Source: Bacteroidota bacterium
Lineage (GTDB): Bacteria; Bacteroidota; Ignavibacteria; Ignavibacteriales; Melioribacteraceae
Direction: 5' to 3'
NCBI GenBank assembly: GCA_023453125.1
Contig: JAEXUB010000149.1
Span: 1 to 46,462 of the forward strand
Length of the DNA: 46,462 bases
In this document: positions 16,735 to 24,505 of the stretch, piece by piece
How the letters are laid out: each line of letters starts with the position of its first letter
Position numbering within the stretch: the first letter of the stretch is position 1
Position numbers and translations under genes: made by a program
Notes under the pieces: model-generated
What the model saw: only the letters and a program-made list of their open reading frames with translations
What the model was told of the DNA's origin: nothing
Database searches by the model: none

Positions 16735-19527
16735 ATGAAGAACAAAAACACCATAAAAATATTTTTAACTGCCTTTGCCGCAATTGTTATTTTCACGGGG
16801 ACAATTTCGGGGCAGCGGGTTATAACGGCAGAAAACAAGCTTGGCCTCAAAAAGACAATTGTCATTTCGAATGACCAGATTGAATTCAATATTCTGTTCG
16901 ATAACGAGACTTTCATCTCGGACAAGATTATGTCAAAGAGGGAATGGACAGAAAGGAATTACGCCAGCCCCGCTCTTATAGAGACTGACGGTAATTTTTC
17001 TTTTGATATAATGTATACCGACTGGCGGCCGGCAGATAAAGACAATAATGCCGATAATGCTATAAGGATTAGCAAAAAAGATTTTCAGTTTCAGAAATAT
17101 GATATAGTTGAAGCCGGGGGAGGAGCCAGGCAGATAAATATTTATTTTAAGGCTGTGTCTTCCCCATTCAGGGTTAAGCTTAGTTATAAGCTATCGCCAA
17201 ATGATTTCTGCATCCGCAAGAAAATTGCCATATGCGATTCTATGCAGGGAATTCATTTCCTGCGCCAGATTGCTCCAATAGATGCAGGGATTTACGGAAG
17301 CCTTATTAATTCAAAACCGGGGGGATTCGGACAGCCTGTGGTTTTCAATGTGGGGCAGGGGGGAGCATTCTTCGGGCTTGAATATCCCGCTTCGGAAAAT
17401 AGTACAAAGTTCGATAAGGGAAATCTTGCCGTAAGATGCGGACAGGAAATGGGAATGAAAATAGACGCGCCGTGGATTGAAAGCGAATGGGCTGTTATTG
17501 CCCTTACTCCAAACAGCTATGTTAAGTACTGGTTCATGAAGTATGTAGAAAGCATCCGTGTTGCGCCGGTTAAACCTTATACACTGTATAACAGCTGGTA
17601 CGATTTGCGGGCTGTTGATTATCCCTCGAGAATACCTACCCCTGAAAATGCGGTTATGAACGAAAAAAATATTCTCCGCATTATTGACCTGATTCGAAAG
17701 AACATGATTGAAAAGAATAATATAAAACTTGATGCGTTTGTTCTTGATGACGGATGGGATGTTTATAAAAGCGACTGGGTAATGAAGAAAGAGCAGTTTC
17801 CTAATGGAATTAAACCGATTGCCGATGAATTGAAAAAGACAGGTACTGAGCTTGGAATCTGGTTCGGCCCCACAGGCGGATACAGCGCCAGACTGGACAG
17901 AATTAACTGGATGAAGGACCACGGATATGAAGTTGTAGGCAAAGGAAGGGATTATGCAATGCTCTGCCTTGCGGGAAATAATTATTCTTCAATATTCCGC
18001 AAGAGAGTAACCGATTTTACAAGAGACGGCGTTGGATACTTTAAATGGGATGGAATTCAGTTTTCGTGCAGCGAGCCGGACCACGGCCACCCGGTGGGAA
18101 TTTATTCCAGAAGGGCTGTAATGGAATCGGTTATTGATAAATGCAATGCAGTCAGAAGTATAAATCCGAACACATATTTAAACATTACTTCAGGTACCTG
18201 GTTAAGTCCCTGGTGGGTTAAATATGCCAACCAGATTTGGATGGACGGAGGGGATTACGGATATGCAGACGTCCCATCTATAAGCGCCCGCGATGCTGCA
18301 ATTACATACCGCGATTTTGTGCTTTATGAAGATTTTAAGATTAAAGACCTCTGGTTTCCAATTGCCAACCTGATGACTCACGGCATAATAAAGGGAAATC
18401 TTGAAAAACTTGGGGGCGAGAATGAGCCTCTGGATAAATTCACAAACGAAGCAATGCTCTATTTTGCGCGGGGAGTTTCAATGTATGAATTATACATTTC
18501 TCCCGACCTTCTTACAGACGCCGAGTGGAGCGCAATGTCTAAATCTTTAAGCTGGGCAAAGGACCGCTTTTCAATTCTGCAGCAGGGAGAAATGATTGGC
18601 GGAGACCCCCGGAAAAGGGAGACCTACGGCTATGTGCATTTTAGCGGAAGCCGGGGTGTTATTGCCGCCAGAAATCCTTATATAAATCCGAACAAACTGC
18701 GCGCCGAACTAAGCCCGGCAATGGGACTGGACCAGAGAGCAGTGCAGCTTGTAGTTGAAAAGATTTATCCGAACAGATGGATTTACCCGCGATTGTATAA
18801 AACAGGGGATCAAATTGATCTTGAACTTGAGGGATTTGAAACAGCGGTTTATGAAATTTATCCCGTTACGGATACAGATATTCCACTCGTGGCCGGAGCC
18901 GGATTCGATACTTATATGAAAGGGGGCAACCTCTGGCTTAATCTTTATAATGTATCCCCCGAGACAAGAATATTAAATCCCGAATCGGTCAAATCAATTT
19001 CAATCAGCGGTAAAAAAGTTTTAACGGCCGACTTTGAAAAAGAGGCAGTAATGCTCAAACAAACCGAGCCGTCGTACGGAATTAAAGCAGAGGCAAATAA
19101 TTTTACAGGGGATATTAAATTCCAGTTTACGCTTCCAGAAGTTTCGCAGAGCGCTCACGCCGCAATTCTTCTTCAGCCATCGGATGAGACTCCCGCCCAG
19201 AAGGAAAAACCTGCAGTAACTGTTCTAATTAATGAGAAGGAAGTTCCGGTAAAACTGGAGAACAAGGATGAGCTTGTTAGCTGGTTTACGGTAAAGGTAG
19301 ATAAAGGGGAAAACAGATTTAATGTAAAAGTTAATTTTCCTCCTCAGATAAAAAACTGGAAAGGTAAAGCGGTTGTCTGGCTGATTGACGAATATAAGCA
19401 GGCATCAAGCCAGATTACATTTGAATTGAATAAGCCGGCATCCGAGAAGATAATGCCTCCTAAACCGTTTGCTGAGGGAAGGACTCAGAAGAATATAAAA
19501 GTCGGGGAATTCGATATAATTAAATAA
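16735..19527 (+). CDS. Secreted GH36-like alpha-galactosidase family glycoside hydrolase
   Basis: 930-aa exported protein with a signal peptide at residues 1-27 (KIFLTAFAAIVIFTGTISGQ). An N-terminal beta-sandwich (~30-280) precedes a TIM barrel (~285-600) and C-terminal beta domains. The barrel carries LDAFVLDDGWDVY, LGIWFGPTGGYSARL and GYFKWDGIQF. The Asp in KWDG (residue 439) is the expected GH36 nucleophile. The acid/base is likely D504 or D507 in WMDGGDYG. Known members cleave terminal alpha-galactosides or related linkages. It sits 25 bases after the nucleotidyltransferase and is closed by its own terminator, suggesting that glycan cleavage and sugar activation are co-expressed. Substrate specificity is not certain. 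Confidence 0.82.
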   Translation: MKNKNTIKIFLTAFAAIVIFTGTISGQRVITAENKLGLKKTIVISNDQIEFNILFDNETFISDKIMSKREWTERNYASPALIETDGNFSFDIMYTDWRPADKDNNADNAIRISKKDFQFQKYDIVEAGGGARQINIYFKAVSSPFRVKLSYKLSPNDFCIRKKIAICDSMQGIHFLRQIAPIDAGIYGSLINSKPGGFGQPVVFNVGQGGAFFGLEYPASENSTKFDKGNLAVRCGQEMGMKIDAPWIESEWAVIALTPNSYVKYWFMKYVESIRVAPVKPYTLYNSWYDLRAVDYPSRIPTPENAVMNEKNILRIIDLIRKNMIEKNNIKLDAFVLDDGWDVYKSDWVMKKEQFPNGIKPIADELKKTGTELGIWFGPTGGYSARLDRINWMKDHGYEVVGKGRDYAMLCLAGNNYSSIFRKRVTDFTRDGVGYFKWDGIQFSCSEPDHGHPVGIYSRRAVMESVIDKCNAVRSINPNTYLNITSGTWLSPWWVKYANQIWMDGGDYGYADVPSISARDAAITYRDFVLYEDFKIKDLWFPIANLMTHGIIKGNLEKLGGENEPLDKFTNEAMLYFARGVSMYELYISPDLLTDAEWSAMSKSLSWAKDRFSILQQGEMIGGDPRKRETYGYVHFSGSRGVIAARNPYINPNKLRAELSPAMGLDQRAVQLVVEKIYPNRWIYPRLYKTGDQIDLELEGFETAVYEIYPVTDTDIPLVAGAGFDTYMKGGNLWLNLYNVSPETRILNPESVKSISISGKKVLTADFEKEAVMLKQTEPSYGIKAEANNFTGDIKFQFTLPEVSQSAHAAILLQPSDETPAQKEKPAVTVLINEKEVPVKLENKDELVSWFTVKVDKGENRFNVKVNFPPQIKNWKGKAVVWLIDEYKQASSQITFELNKPASEKIMPPKPFAEGRTQKNIKVGEFDIIK

Positions 19528-19533
19528 ATCTTT

Positions 19534-19560
19534 GAGGCGCTTTAAGCGCCTCTTTTTTTG
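19534..19560 (+). terminator. Intrinsic terminator after the GH36-like gene
   Basis: A 7-bp stem (GAGGCGC at 19534-19540 with GCGCCTC at 19546-19552) has a TTTAA loop and a T-run to 19559. It is 7 bases after the stop. Confidence 0.9.
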
Positions 19561-19646
19561 CCCTTCTAATTAAAATAAACATTAGTAAACCGTGTAAATC
19601 CTAATTGTGAAGGAGAGGAAATTATTTGACTGAAAAGGGGGAATTA

Positions 19647-19719
19647 TTTAAAAAGGGAGAGCCGGCGGGCGCTGGGAACCCTTCCGGCTCTCTTGAGGGG
19701 TTAATATGCTGGGGAGGAG
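19647..19719 (-). repeat. Dispersed 73-nt element, copy 1: C-rich RNA segment plus terminator hairpin
   Basis: Nearly identical to 22507-22581; the only differences are one A in the A-run and one inserted A after the stem. Read on the minus strand it starts 10 bases after the chemoreceptor stop. It holds a C-rich, SD-complementary stretch (CTCCTCCCC, then ACCCCTC), a 9-bp stem (19692-19684 with 19665-19657; GAGAGCCGG/CCGGCTCTC) with an 18-base loop, and five T. It can act as the terminator of the chemoreceptor gene. The conservation of the unpaired part suggests a further role, possibly as a 3'-UTR-derived small RNA. Confidence 0.7.
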
Positions 19720-19728
19720 GTGTAAACT

Positions 19729-21840
19729 TTAATTCATTAATTTTCTTGAATTTAATTTACTATCTAAATTGCTTTGATGCAAATAAAAACCGCTATCTAT
19801 CTTAAACTGATTAATTAAATTCTGAAGATTATCTGTAAGCCTGTTAAGGTCTTCTGCGGCTCTGGCAATCTGCTGAATTCCGGTAGCCGACTGCTGGGTT
19901 ATATTGCTGATCATTTCGATGTTGCGGCTGATCTGTTCAGAACCCTTAGCCTGCTGTTCGCTTGCTACTGCAACCTGATTAACAATTTCGCCTACCCCTT
20001 CCGAAGCGGTTATAATTTCTTTAAGGGAATCTCCTGCTTTGAAGGCTTTCTCGCGTCCAACTTTAACCTGTTCCGTGCCCAGTTTAATCGATTCGACAGC
20101 GCCGAATGTTTCTTTCTGAATCTGGACAATCATATTGCGGATTTCGTGGGTTGCTTTGGTTGTTCTTTCTGCCAGTTTTCTAACTTCGTCTGCAACAACT
20201 GCAAATCCGCGTCCCTGTTCACCGGCGCGGGCGGCTTCAATTGCGGCATTAAGCGCAAGAAGGTTTGTCTGGTCTGCTATATCGTTAATTACCTGTACAA
20301 TTTCGCCAATCTGGTCGCTGCTCTTGCCCAATCTTGAAACCGTATCGGCCGCAACGGAAACAACATCTGCAATTTTATTAATACCGTCAACAGTTTCTGC
20401 AACAATCTTGCCCCCTTCTTTTGCAATTTCGCCGGCGGTCTTAGTAGAATCGGCTGCGATATTTGCATTCTTTGTGGTTTCAAGAATTGTAGATGTAACC
20501 TGTTCAATTGCGCTTGCAATTTCAGTTGTCTGAGCACTCTGTTCCTGGGCGCCGCTAGCCATTTCCTCTGCGCTCGAAGAGATCTGCGCGCTGGCGCTTG
20601 CGGTAGCTTCAATAGCCTCTGTAACATCGCGTATTACATTGCTTAGAGAATCGCCGAGCTTGTTAATTCTGTCTTTAATAAGCTGATGGTCTCCCTGGTA
20701 GTTTCCCTGAACACGGGCGGTTAAATCGCCAGCGGACATAACTTCAAGTACTTCCGAACCTTCAAGAATTGGCTTAACAACAGCATCGAGAGTTTTATTA
20801 AATCCGGCGACAATATCTTTGAACCCTCCCTGGTATTTTTCAACATCTCCGCGGTTCTGAAGCTTTCCTTCAACGGCCGCATCGACCAGTTCTTTAACGT
20901 CAGATTCAATTTTCTTTAGGGTTTCAACTATTCTGATAAGAGGAGGAGTGATTTCATCCCCTTCATCCGATTTTGAAATGGTTATATTGAAATCTCCCGC
21001 TGAAAGCCGGTCCATTGATTGAATGAATTCAGTCTTCAGGTGGTCTGCAAAACGGTTAATATTGTTTGCCAATTCCCCTATTTCATCATTGGAGTCAATA
21101 GACATTCTGGAAGAGACGTGACCTCTTGCAAGTTCGGCCATAAATTCTTTTGCCTTAATGAGGGGCTTTGTAATTGCCGGTGCCAGATACCCGATAACAA
21201 ATATAAGAGCGGCAATTTCGAGCACTATTCCTATAATAATCCATAATATTGCTGAGCTTACATTGGAATTGACCTGTTCATTTAGGGAAGCGGCTTTTTC
21301 GTCAAGCTGTGCAATTATTTTATCGAATTTCTGCGAAAGTTTCGTTCCTACTTCGGTTCCCGATGAAGTAGCAATAATTGCTGCCATATCGTATGTTTTT
21401 GCCGAAGCGGCGCTGATGATTCCCTCTGCTACTACGCTCTTATAATCGCTCCAGATTTTTGTTACCTGGCCAAGTTCGGCCTTAATGGTCGTATCCGCAA
21501 CAGCCTCTGTAAGGGCTTTCAGCTTTTCATCAACGTTCTTTTTAATTTTTTCGTATTCCTTTAATCCCGGCTGGAACTGGTCTGAAAATGCTTCAATGGA
21601 AAACTTGAGCATTATGAACTGAGTATTCGAGAAGCCGTCTTTAATAGACTGAATGTCCTGGCTGGGCTTAATATACTCGTCAAAGATGGAATCTTTGGCT
21701 GATTCCATACTTTTAATTTGAATAAAGTTATTGAGAATTATTGCACCGGCAATAACACCGATAACAATAAAACTGAATCTTATTTTCTCAACAAACTTCA
21801 TATTCTTGAAGTTTAGTTTCTGCAATAAACTTGACATCAT
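19729..21840 (-). CDS. Methyl-accepting chemotaxis protein with 4HB-type sensor and poly-HAMP array
   Basis: 703-aa transmembrane chemoreceptor that relays ligand signals to CheA/CheW. TM1 is at ~22-40, a helical periplasmic sensor of four-helix-bundle type at ~41-196, and TM2 at ~197-219. A canonical HAMP (~221-270, ending in NDEIGELANNINRF) is followed by three more HAMP-like repeats: ~275-315 (LSAGDFNITISKS), ~318-352 (AVEGKLQNRGDVEKYQGGF) and ~365-400 (VMSAGDLTARVQGNYQGDH). The signalling hairpin carries the near-invariant tip around DQTNLLALNAAIEAARAGEQ and GRGFAVVADEVRKLAERT. No C-terminal CheR-tethering pentapeptide is seen. A dispersed repeat follows the stop directly. Confidence 0.95.
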   Translation of the reverse strand: MMSSLLQKLNFKNMKFVEKIRFSFIVIGVIAGAIILNNFIQIKSMESAKDSIFDEYIKPSQDIQSIKDGFSNTQFIMLKFSIEAFSDQFQPGLKEYEKIKKNVDEKLKALTEAVADTTIKAELGQVTKIWSDYKSVVAEGIISAASAKTYDMAAIIATSSGTEVGTKLSQKFDKIIAQLDEKAASLNEQVNSNVSSAILWIIIGIVLEIAALIFVIGYLAPAITKPLIKAKEFMAELARGHVSSRMSIDSNDEIGELANNINRFADHLKTEFIQSMDRLSAGDFNITISKSDEGDEITPPLIRIVETLKKIESDVKELVDAAVEGKLQNRGDVEKYQGGFKDIVAGFNKTLDAVVKPILEGSEVLEVMSAGDLTARVQGNYQGDHQLIKDRINKLGDSLSNVIRDVTEAIEATASASAQISSSAEEMASGAQEQSAQTTEIASAIEQVTSTILETTKNANIAADSTKTAGEIAKEGGKIVAETVDGINKIADVVSVAADTVSRLGKSSDQIGEIVQVINDIADQTNLLALNAAIEAARAGEQGRGFAVVADEVRKLAERTTKATHEIRNMIVQIQKETFGAVESIKLGTEQVKVGREKAFKAGDSLKEIITASEGVGEIVNQVAVASEQQAKGSEQISRNIEMISNITQQSATGIQQIARAAEDLNRLTDNLQNLINQFKIDSGFYLHQSNLDSKLNSRKLMN

Positions 21841-21881
21841 AGACCCCGGCTTAATCCTTTAAAAGTAGTAGCTAAATTAGT

Positions 21882-22265
21882 TTACTTTAGTTTAAAATTA
21901 ATTGCCATAGTAAGTTTTGCCTTAATGGCAGCGCCACCATTCTTGCCGGGAGAAAACTTGGCTTTCTTTATTGCCTTTATCGCGGCCTCGTCGCAGCCCA
22001 GTCCAATTCCCTTAATAACTTTGGCATCGTCCACACTGCCGCTTTCGTTAATTAAAACGAGAACGTAGACTTTACCTTCAAGTTTGGCGCTTTTGGCCAT
22101 TTCGGGATAGTCAATGGCCTTATAAATTGCAGCTTCGCCTCCAATTGGAGCCGGAGGGGTTTCACAAACGGCCGCATATTCATCCTGTGCATATAATTTA
22201 GCAGGGGAAGAAAAAGCCAAAAATGCCGTTACCAGAAAAAGCATTCCGAATGCATATTTTTTCAT
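21882..22265 (-). CDS. Stand-alone periplasmic TonB C-terminal-domain protein
   Basis: 127-aa exported protein. Residues 1-26 form a signal peptide ending SPAKLYAQ, and the mature protein is essentially one TonB_C domain: PPAPIGGEAAIYKAIDYPEM, then GKVYVLVLINESGSVDDAKV and DEAAIKAIKKAKFSPGKN. True TonB has an uncleaved N-terminal anchor and a proline-rich spanner that contacts ExbB/ExbD. Both are missing, so this is probably not an energy transducer by itself. In Bacteroidota, similar solo domains are common and of unclear role. A cysteine pair (in AVCETPP and GLGCDEA) could form a disulfide. Confidence 0.85.
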   Translation of the reverse strand: MKKYAFGMLFLVTAFLAFSSPAKLYAQDEYAAVCETPPAPIGGEAAIYKAIDYPEMAKSAKLEGKVYVLVLINESGSVDDAKVIKGIGLGCDEAAIKAIKKAKFSPGKNGGAAIKAKLTMAINFKLK

Positions 22266-22638
22266 AGTATTATTCCTCAGTTTATAAAATCTCCTAACTG
22301 ATCTATTATCGGGATTAATTCAGGAATGTTTAAATTTTTTTTAAAAAGTGATTTTTTTGAATTTTTTGATCGTTTTTTTTATCCGCTGTTAGAAGGGGAG
22401 TATAGACAATCCGAAATAATACACGATGTATAATTTAAATTGCTATAGATTTAACGCGGATGAAAAGTCTTTTGATGGTGGGGCTGGTTTGTGATAAATT
22501 GGATTCTTTAAAAAAGGGAGAGCCGGCGGGCGCTGGGAACCCTTCCGGCTCTCATTGAGGGGTTAATATGCTGGGGAGGAGTGTTTTAAACTTTATCAAT
22601 TTATATTAAGAACAATAGCGCGTTAATCAAAGTTCCAA
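22266..22638. other. 373-base intergenic region containing dispersed element copy 2
   Basis: No protein-coding gene is apparent. The right-hand end (22582-22638) is the 3' side of the pseudo-receiver gene, followed on the minus strand by the repeat at 22581-22507. The rest is AT-rich (T-runs at 22331-22385) and must carry the promoter of the TonB-domain gene. Confidence 0.55.
22507..22581 (-). repeat. Dispersed 75-nt element, copy 2: C-rich RNA segment plus terminator hairpin
   Basis: Second copy of the element at 19647-19719, again on the minus strand 3' of a signalling gene, here 57 bases after the stop of the pseudo-receiver protein. The C-rich stretch, 9-bp stem, 18-base loop and T-run are the same; the flanks are unrelated. 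Conservation beyond the stem argues against a simple shared terminator. Confidence 0.7.
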
Positions 22639-23637
22639 TTAATCTTTGAAAGCGCAATAAATTTTATTTCCTTTCAGGAAAAATTCGCCGCCTAAATTTT
22701 TTGTAACCTCTTTTATCTTTGAAAAAGGCTGCATTTCAAGTAGATTATTCTGGCTCAGTTTTTCAATGAAAATATCTTTTGGATCTTTGATGCCGAAACA
22801 GAACTTTCCCCTGAGGGTTTTGGCAAATACTTCTACCGGAGTTCCCCTTTTTGTAAAACGGAATGCAGTCTTGGTGAGTTCTTTTAAGGTGAACTCAAAA
22901 AAGCTCAGGGGAATTACAGATGTCTTATCGGCAATATTAATATTTAAATCTTTGTTTCTGCCGTAATTGTTTGAAATTTCAAATAAAAACTCCTTTACTC
23001 TTTCATAACGGATTGAGAAAGAGTTTTTTGTACGGCAGTTGTTATAGCATTCGATGTCGGATGACATAAAATAATCGTTAATGCTTTCTTTAATCTTAAT
23101 TCCGGAGAACTTAATTGTAGAAAGAAGCCCTACAAGCTCTTCCTTAGTGTATTCATCATATTTAAGAGTAAGCGAATCAGTAATGGAGATTATTTTATTC
23201 AAGTTCTCTTTAATTTCATCGTTGGCTGACATTGCATTGTTCTGGCTGTGTTCAATTTCCTTTGAGAAAATTTTCTTCCTTTCAAGAATCGAAGTAATTC
23301 TTTCCAAAAGGTCTTTATCTTCAAAAGGCTTAATAAGGAGCGATTCAACTTTGGAATTCAAATGATGCGAGAATTCGTTGGGATTAATGGTTGAAAGAAA
23401 AAGAAACGGAGTCTGGCAGTTATCTTCACTCTGCAGAAAATTCTTCTGTATTTTCACACCGTCCATACCCGGAAGGAAAAGATTTGATATAACCAGGTCG
23501 GGGGAGGAATTTTTGATTTTTCTAAGAGCGGTTTCCCCTTTATCGGCTTCGATAACTGAATAGTTATTGCACTCAAGCAATTCTTTCAAATTAGCTCTAA
23601 GTATGTTATCGTTCTCAATAACTAAAATCTTTTCCAT
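22639..23637 (-). CDS. Pseudo-receiver protein with degenerate histidine-kinase-like C-terminus
   Basis: 332 aa from ATG 23637. The N-terminal ~120 residues are a CheY-like receiver (MEKILVIENDNILRANLKEL ... LIKPF) aligning position for position with the adjacent LytTR regulator. There the acidic pair is E8/D9 and the phosphoacceptor D52; here they are E8/N9 and N52 (PDLVISNLFLPGMDG). K103 is kept. It therefore probably cannot be phosphorylated normally. The C-terminal ~200 residues look like a helical dimerisation region plus a worn HATPase fold (TLKELTKTAFRFTKRGTPVEV, KNLGGEFFLKGNKI) without an H-box or glycine-rich N/G boxes. A TTG at 23673 could extend it by 12 residues but has no ribosome binding site. 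It is 121 bases downstream of the LytTR gene. Confidence 0.8.
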   Translation of the reverse strand: MEKILVIENDNILRANLKELLECNNYSVIEADKGETALRKIKNSSPDLVISNLFLPGMDGVKIQKNFLQSEDNCQTPFLFLSTINPNEFSHHLNSKVESLLIKPFEDKDLLERITSILERKKIFSKEIEHSQNNAMSANDEIKENLNKIISITDSLTLKYDEYTKEELVGLLSTIKFSGIKIKESINDYFMSSDIECYNNCRTKNSFSIRYERVKEFLFEISNNYGRNKDLNINIADKTSVIPLSFFEFTLKELTKTAFRFTKRGTPVEVFAKTLRGKFCFGIKDPKDIFIEKLSQNNLLEMQPFSKIKEVTKNLGGEFFLKGNKIYCAFKD

Positions 23638-23758
23638 TGCGCTCGTTGAATTAACTGTGTGCAAATTCGTCAATAAGGTATTGGTAAGGAATAAAAATGA
23701 AATGAATGCGTAAAAAAAGGAAATAAGCGCGTAAGTAGAAGAATTTACGAGCAGCAGG

Positions 23759-24502
23759 TCAGTTAAAAAGATTCCTGATCTTGAATGCCTGATCCGAATT
23801 AAGGATAATCGGTTTTGTTTGTGACTTTAATTTAAGACAGAAGGTGTTTTCCTCTTCGGGTTCAAGAGCTTCTATAAATTCTTTATTAATGATATATAAT
23901 TGATGAATGTGCAGGAATCCGCTTTCGGGAAGCGTGACTTCCCAAAAATTTAGGTCTTTATTAATAAGAAAGGTAGCATCGTCGGCGCGGTGTACTTCTG
24001 AGTAATCCCCTGAGGCTTTAATATAAATAATCTCTCTCGGGTCAAGATATTCGGATTTGTATTTGTTTCTTAAGAGTATTTTCTCTTCACCGGAGGAACC
24101 GGCAGGCTCAATTCCGAAAGCTTCTCTTATTTCCTCAATTTTCTCGAACCGGAGCTCGACTGATTTTAACAAATCCTTAATTTCGAACGGTTTGGTGATG
24201 TAATCATCCGCACCGAGTGACATCCCGTGTCTCATTTCTTTTAATTCAGCTTTTGCGGTTAAAAAGAGAAATGGGATTACTTTTGTTTTTTTGTTTTCAT
24301 TAAGCTTTGTCCTTACCTCATATCCATCCATAACCGGCATCATAATATCGCAGATTATAAGGTCGGGGAGAATTTCAATTGCCAAATCGAATCCTTCTTT
24401 GCCGTTTACGGCAGAATAGACTGTATAACCGCTCAGTTCGAGAACTTCGGAAACATTTTCCCTTATGAACTGGTCATCTTCGATAATAAGGATTTTTTTC
24501 AT
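23759..24502 (-). CDS. Response regulator, receiver + LytTR DNA-binding domain
   Basis: 247-aa two-component regulator. The receiver (residues 1-120) has acidic residues E8/D9, phosphoacceptor D52 in PDLIICDIMMPVMDGY, a conserved T/A in FLFLTAKAE, and lysine in YITKPF. A LytTR-type DNA-binding domain occupies ~145-247 (DPREIIYIKASGDYSEVH ... FLHIHQLYIINKEFIEALEP). LytTR regulators bind direct repeats upstream of target promoters. The gene starts only 3 bases after the stop of the histidine kinase and is surely its partner. Targets are not visible in the window. Confidence 0.93.
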   Translation of the reverse strand: MKKILIIEDDQFIRENVSEVLELSGYTVYSAVNGKEGFDLAIEILPDLIICDIMMPVMDGYEVRTKLNENKKTKVIPFLFLTAKAELKEMRHGMSLGADDYITKPFEIKDLLKSVELRFEKIEEIREAFGIEPAGSSGEEKILLRNKYKSEYLDPREIIYIKASGDYSEVHRADDATFLINKDLNFWEVTLPESGFLHIHQLYIINKEFIEALEPEEENTFCLKLKSQTKPIILNSDQAFKIRNLFN

Positions 24503-24505
24503 GTC

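Noticed and set aside
19696..19732. Tiny plus-strand ORFs inside the dispersed repeats (ATG CTG GGG AGG start)
   Set aside because: The frame is lost outside the conserved part, lengths differ (8 and 13 codons), and the hairpin and T-run orientation place the element on the minus strand.
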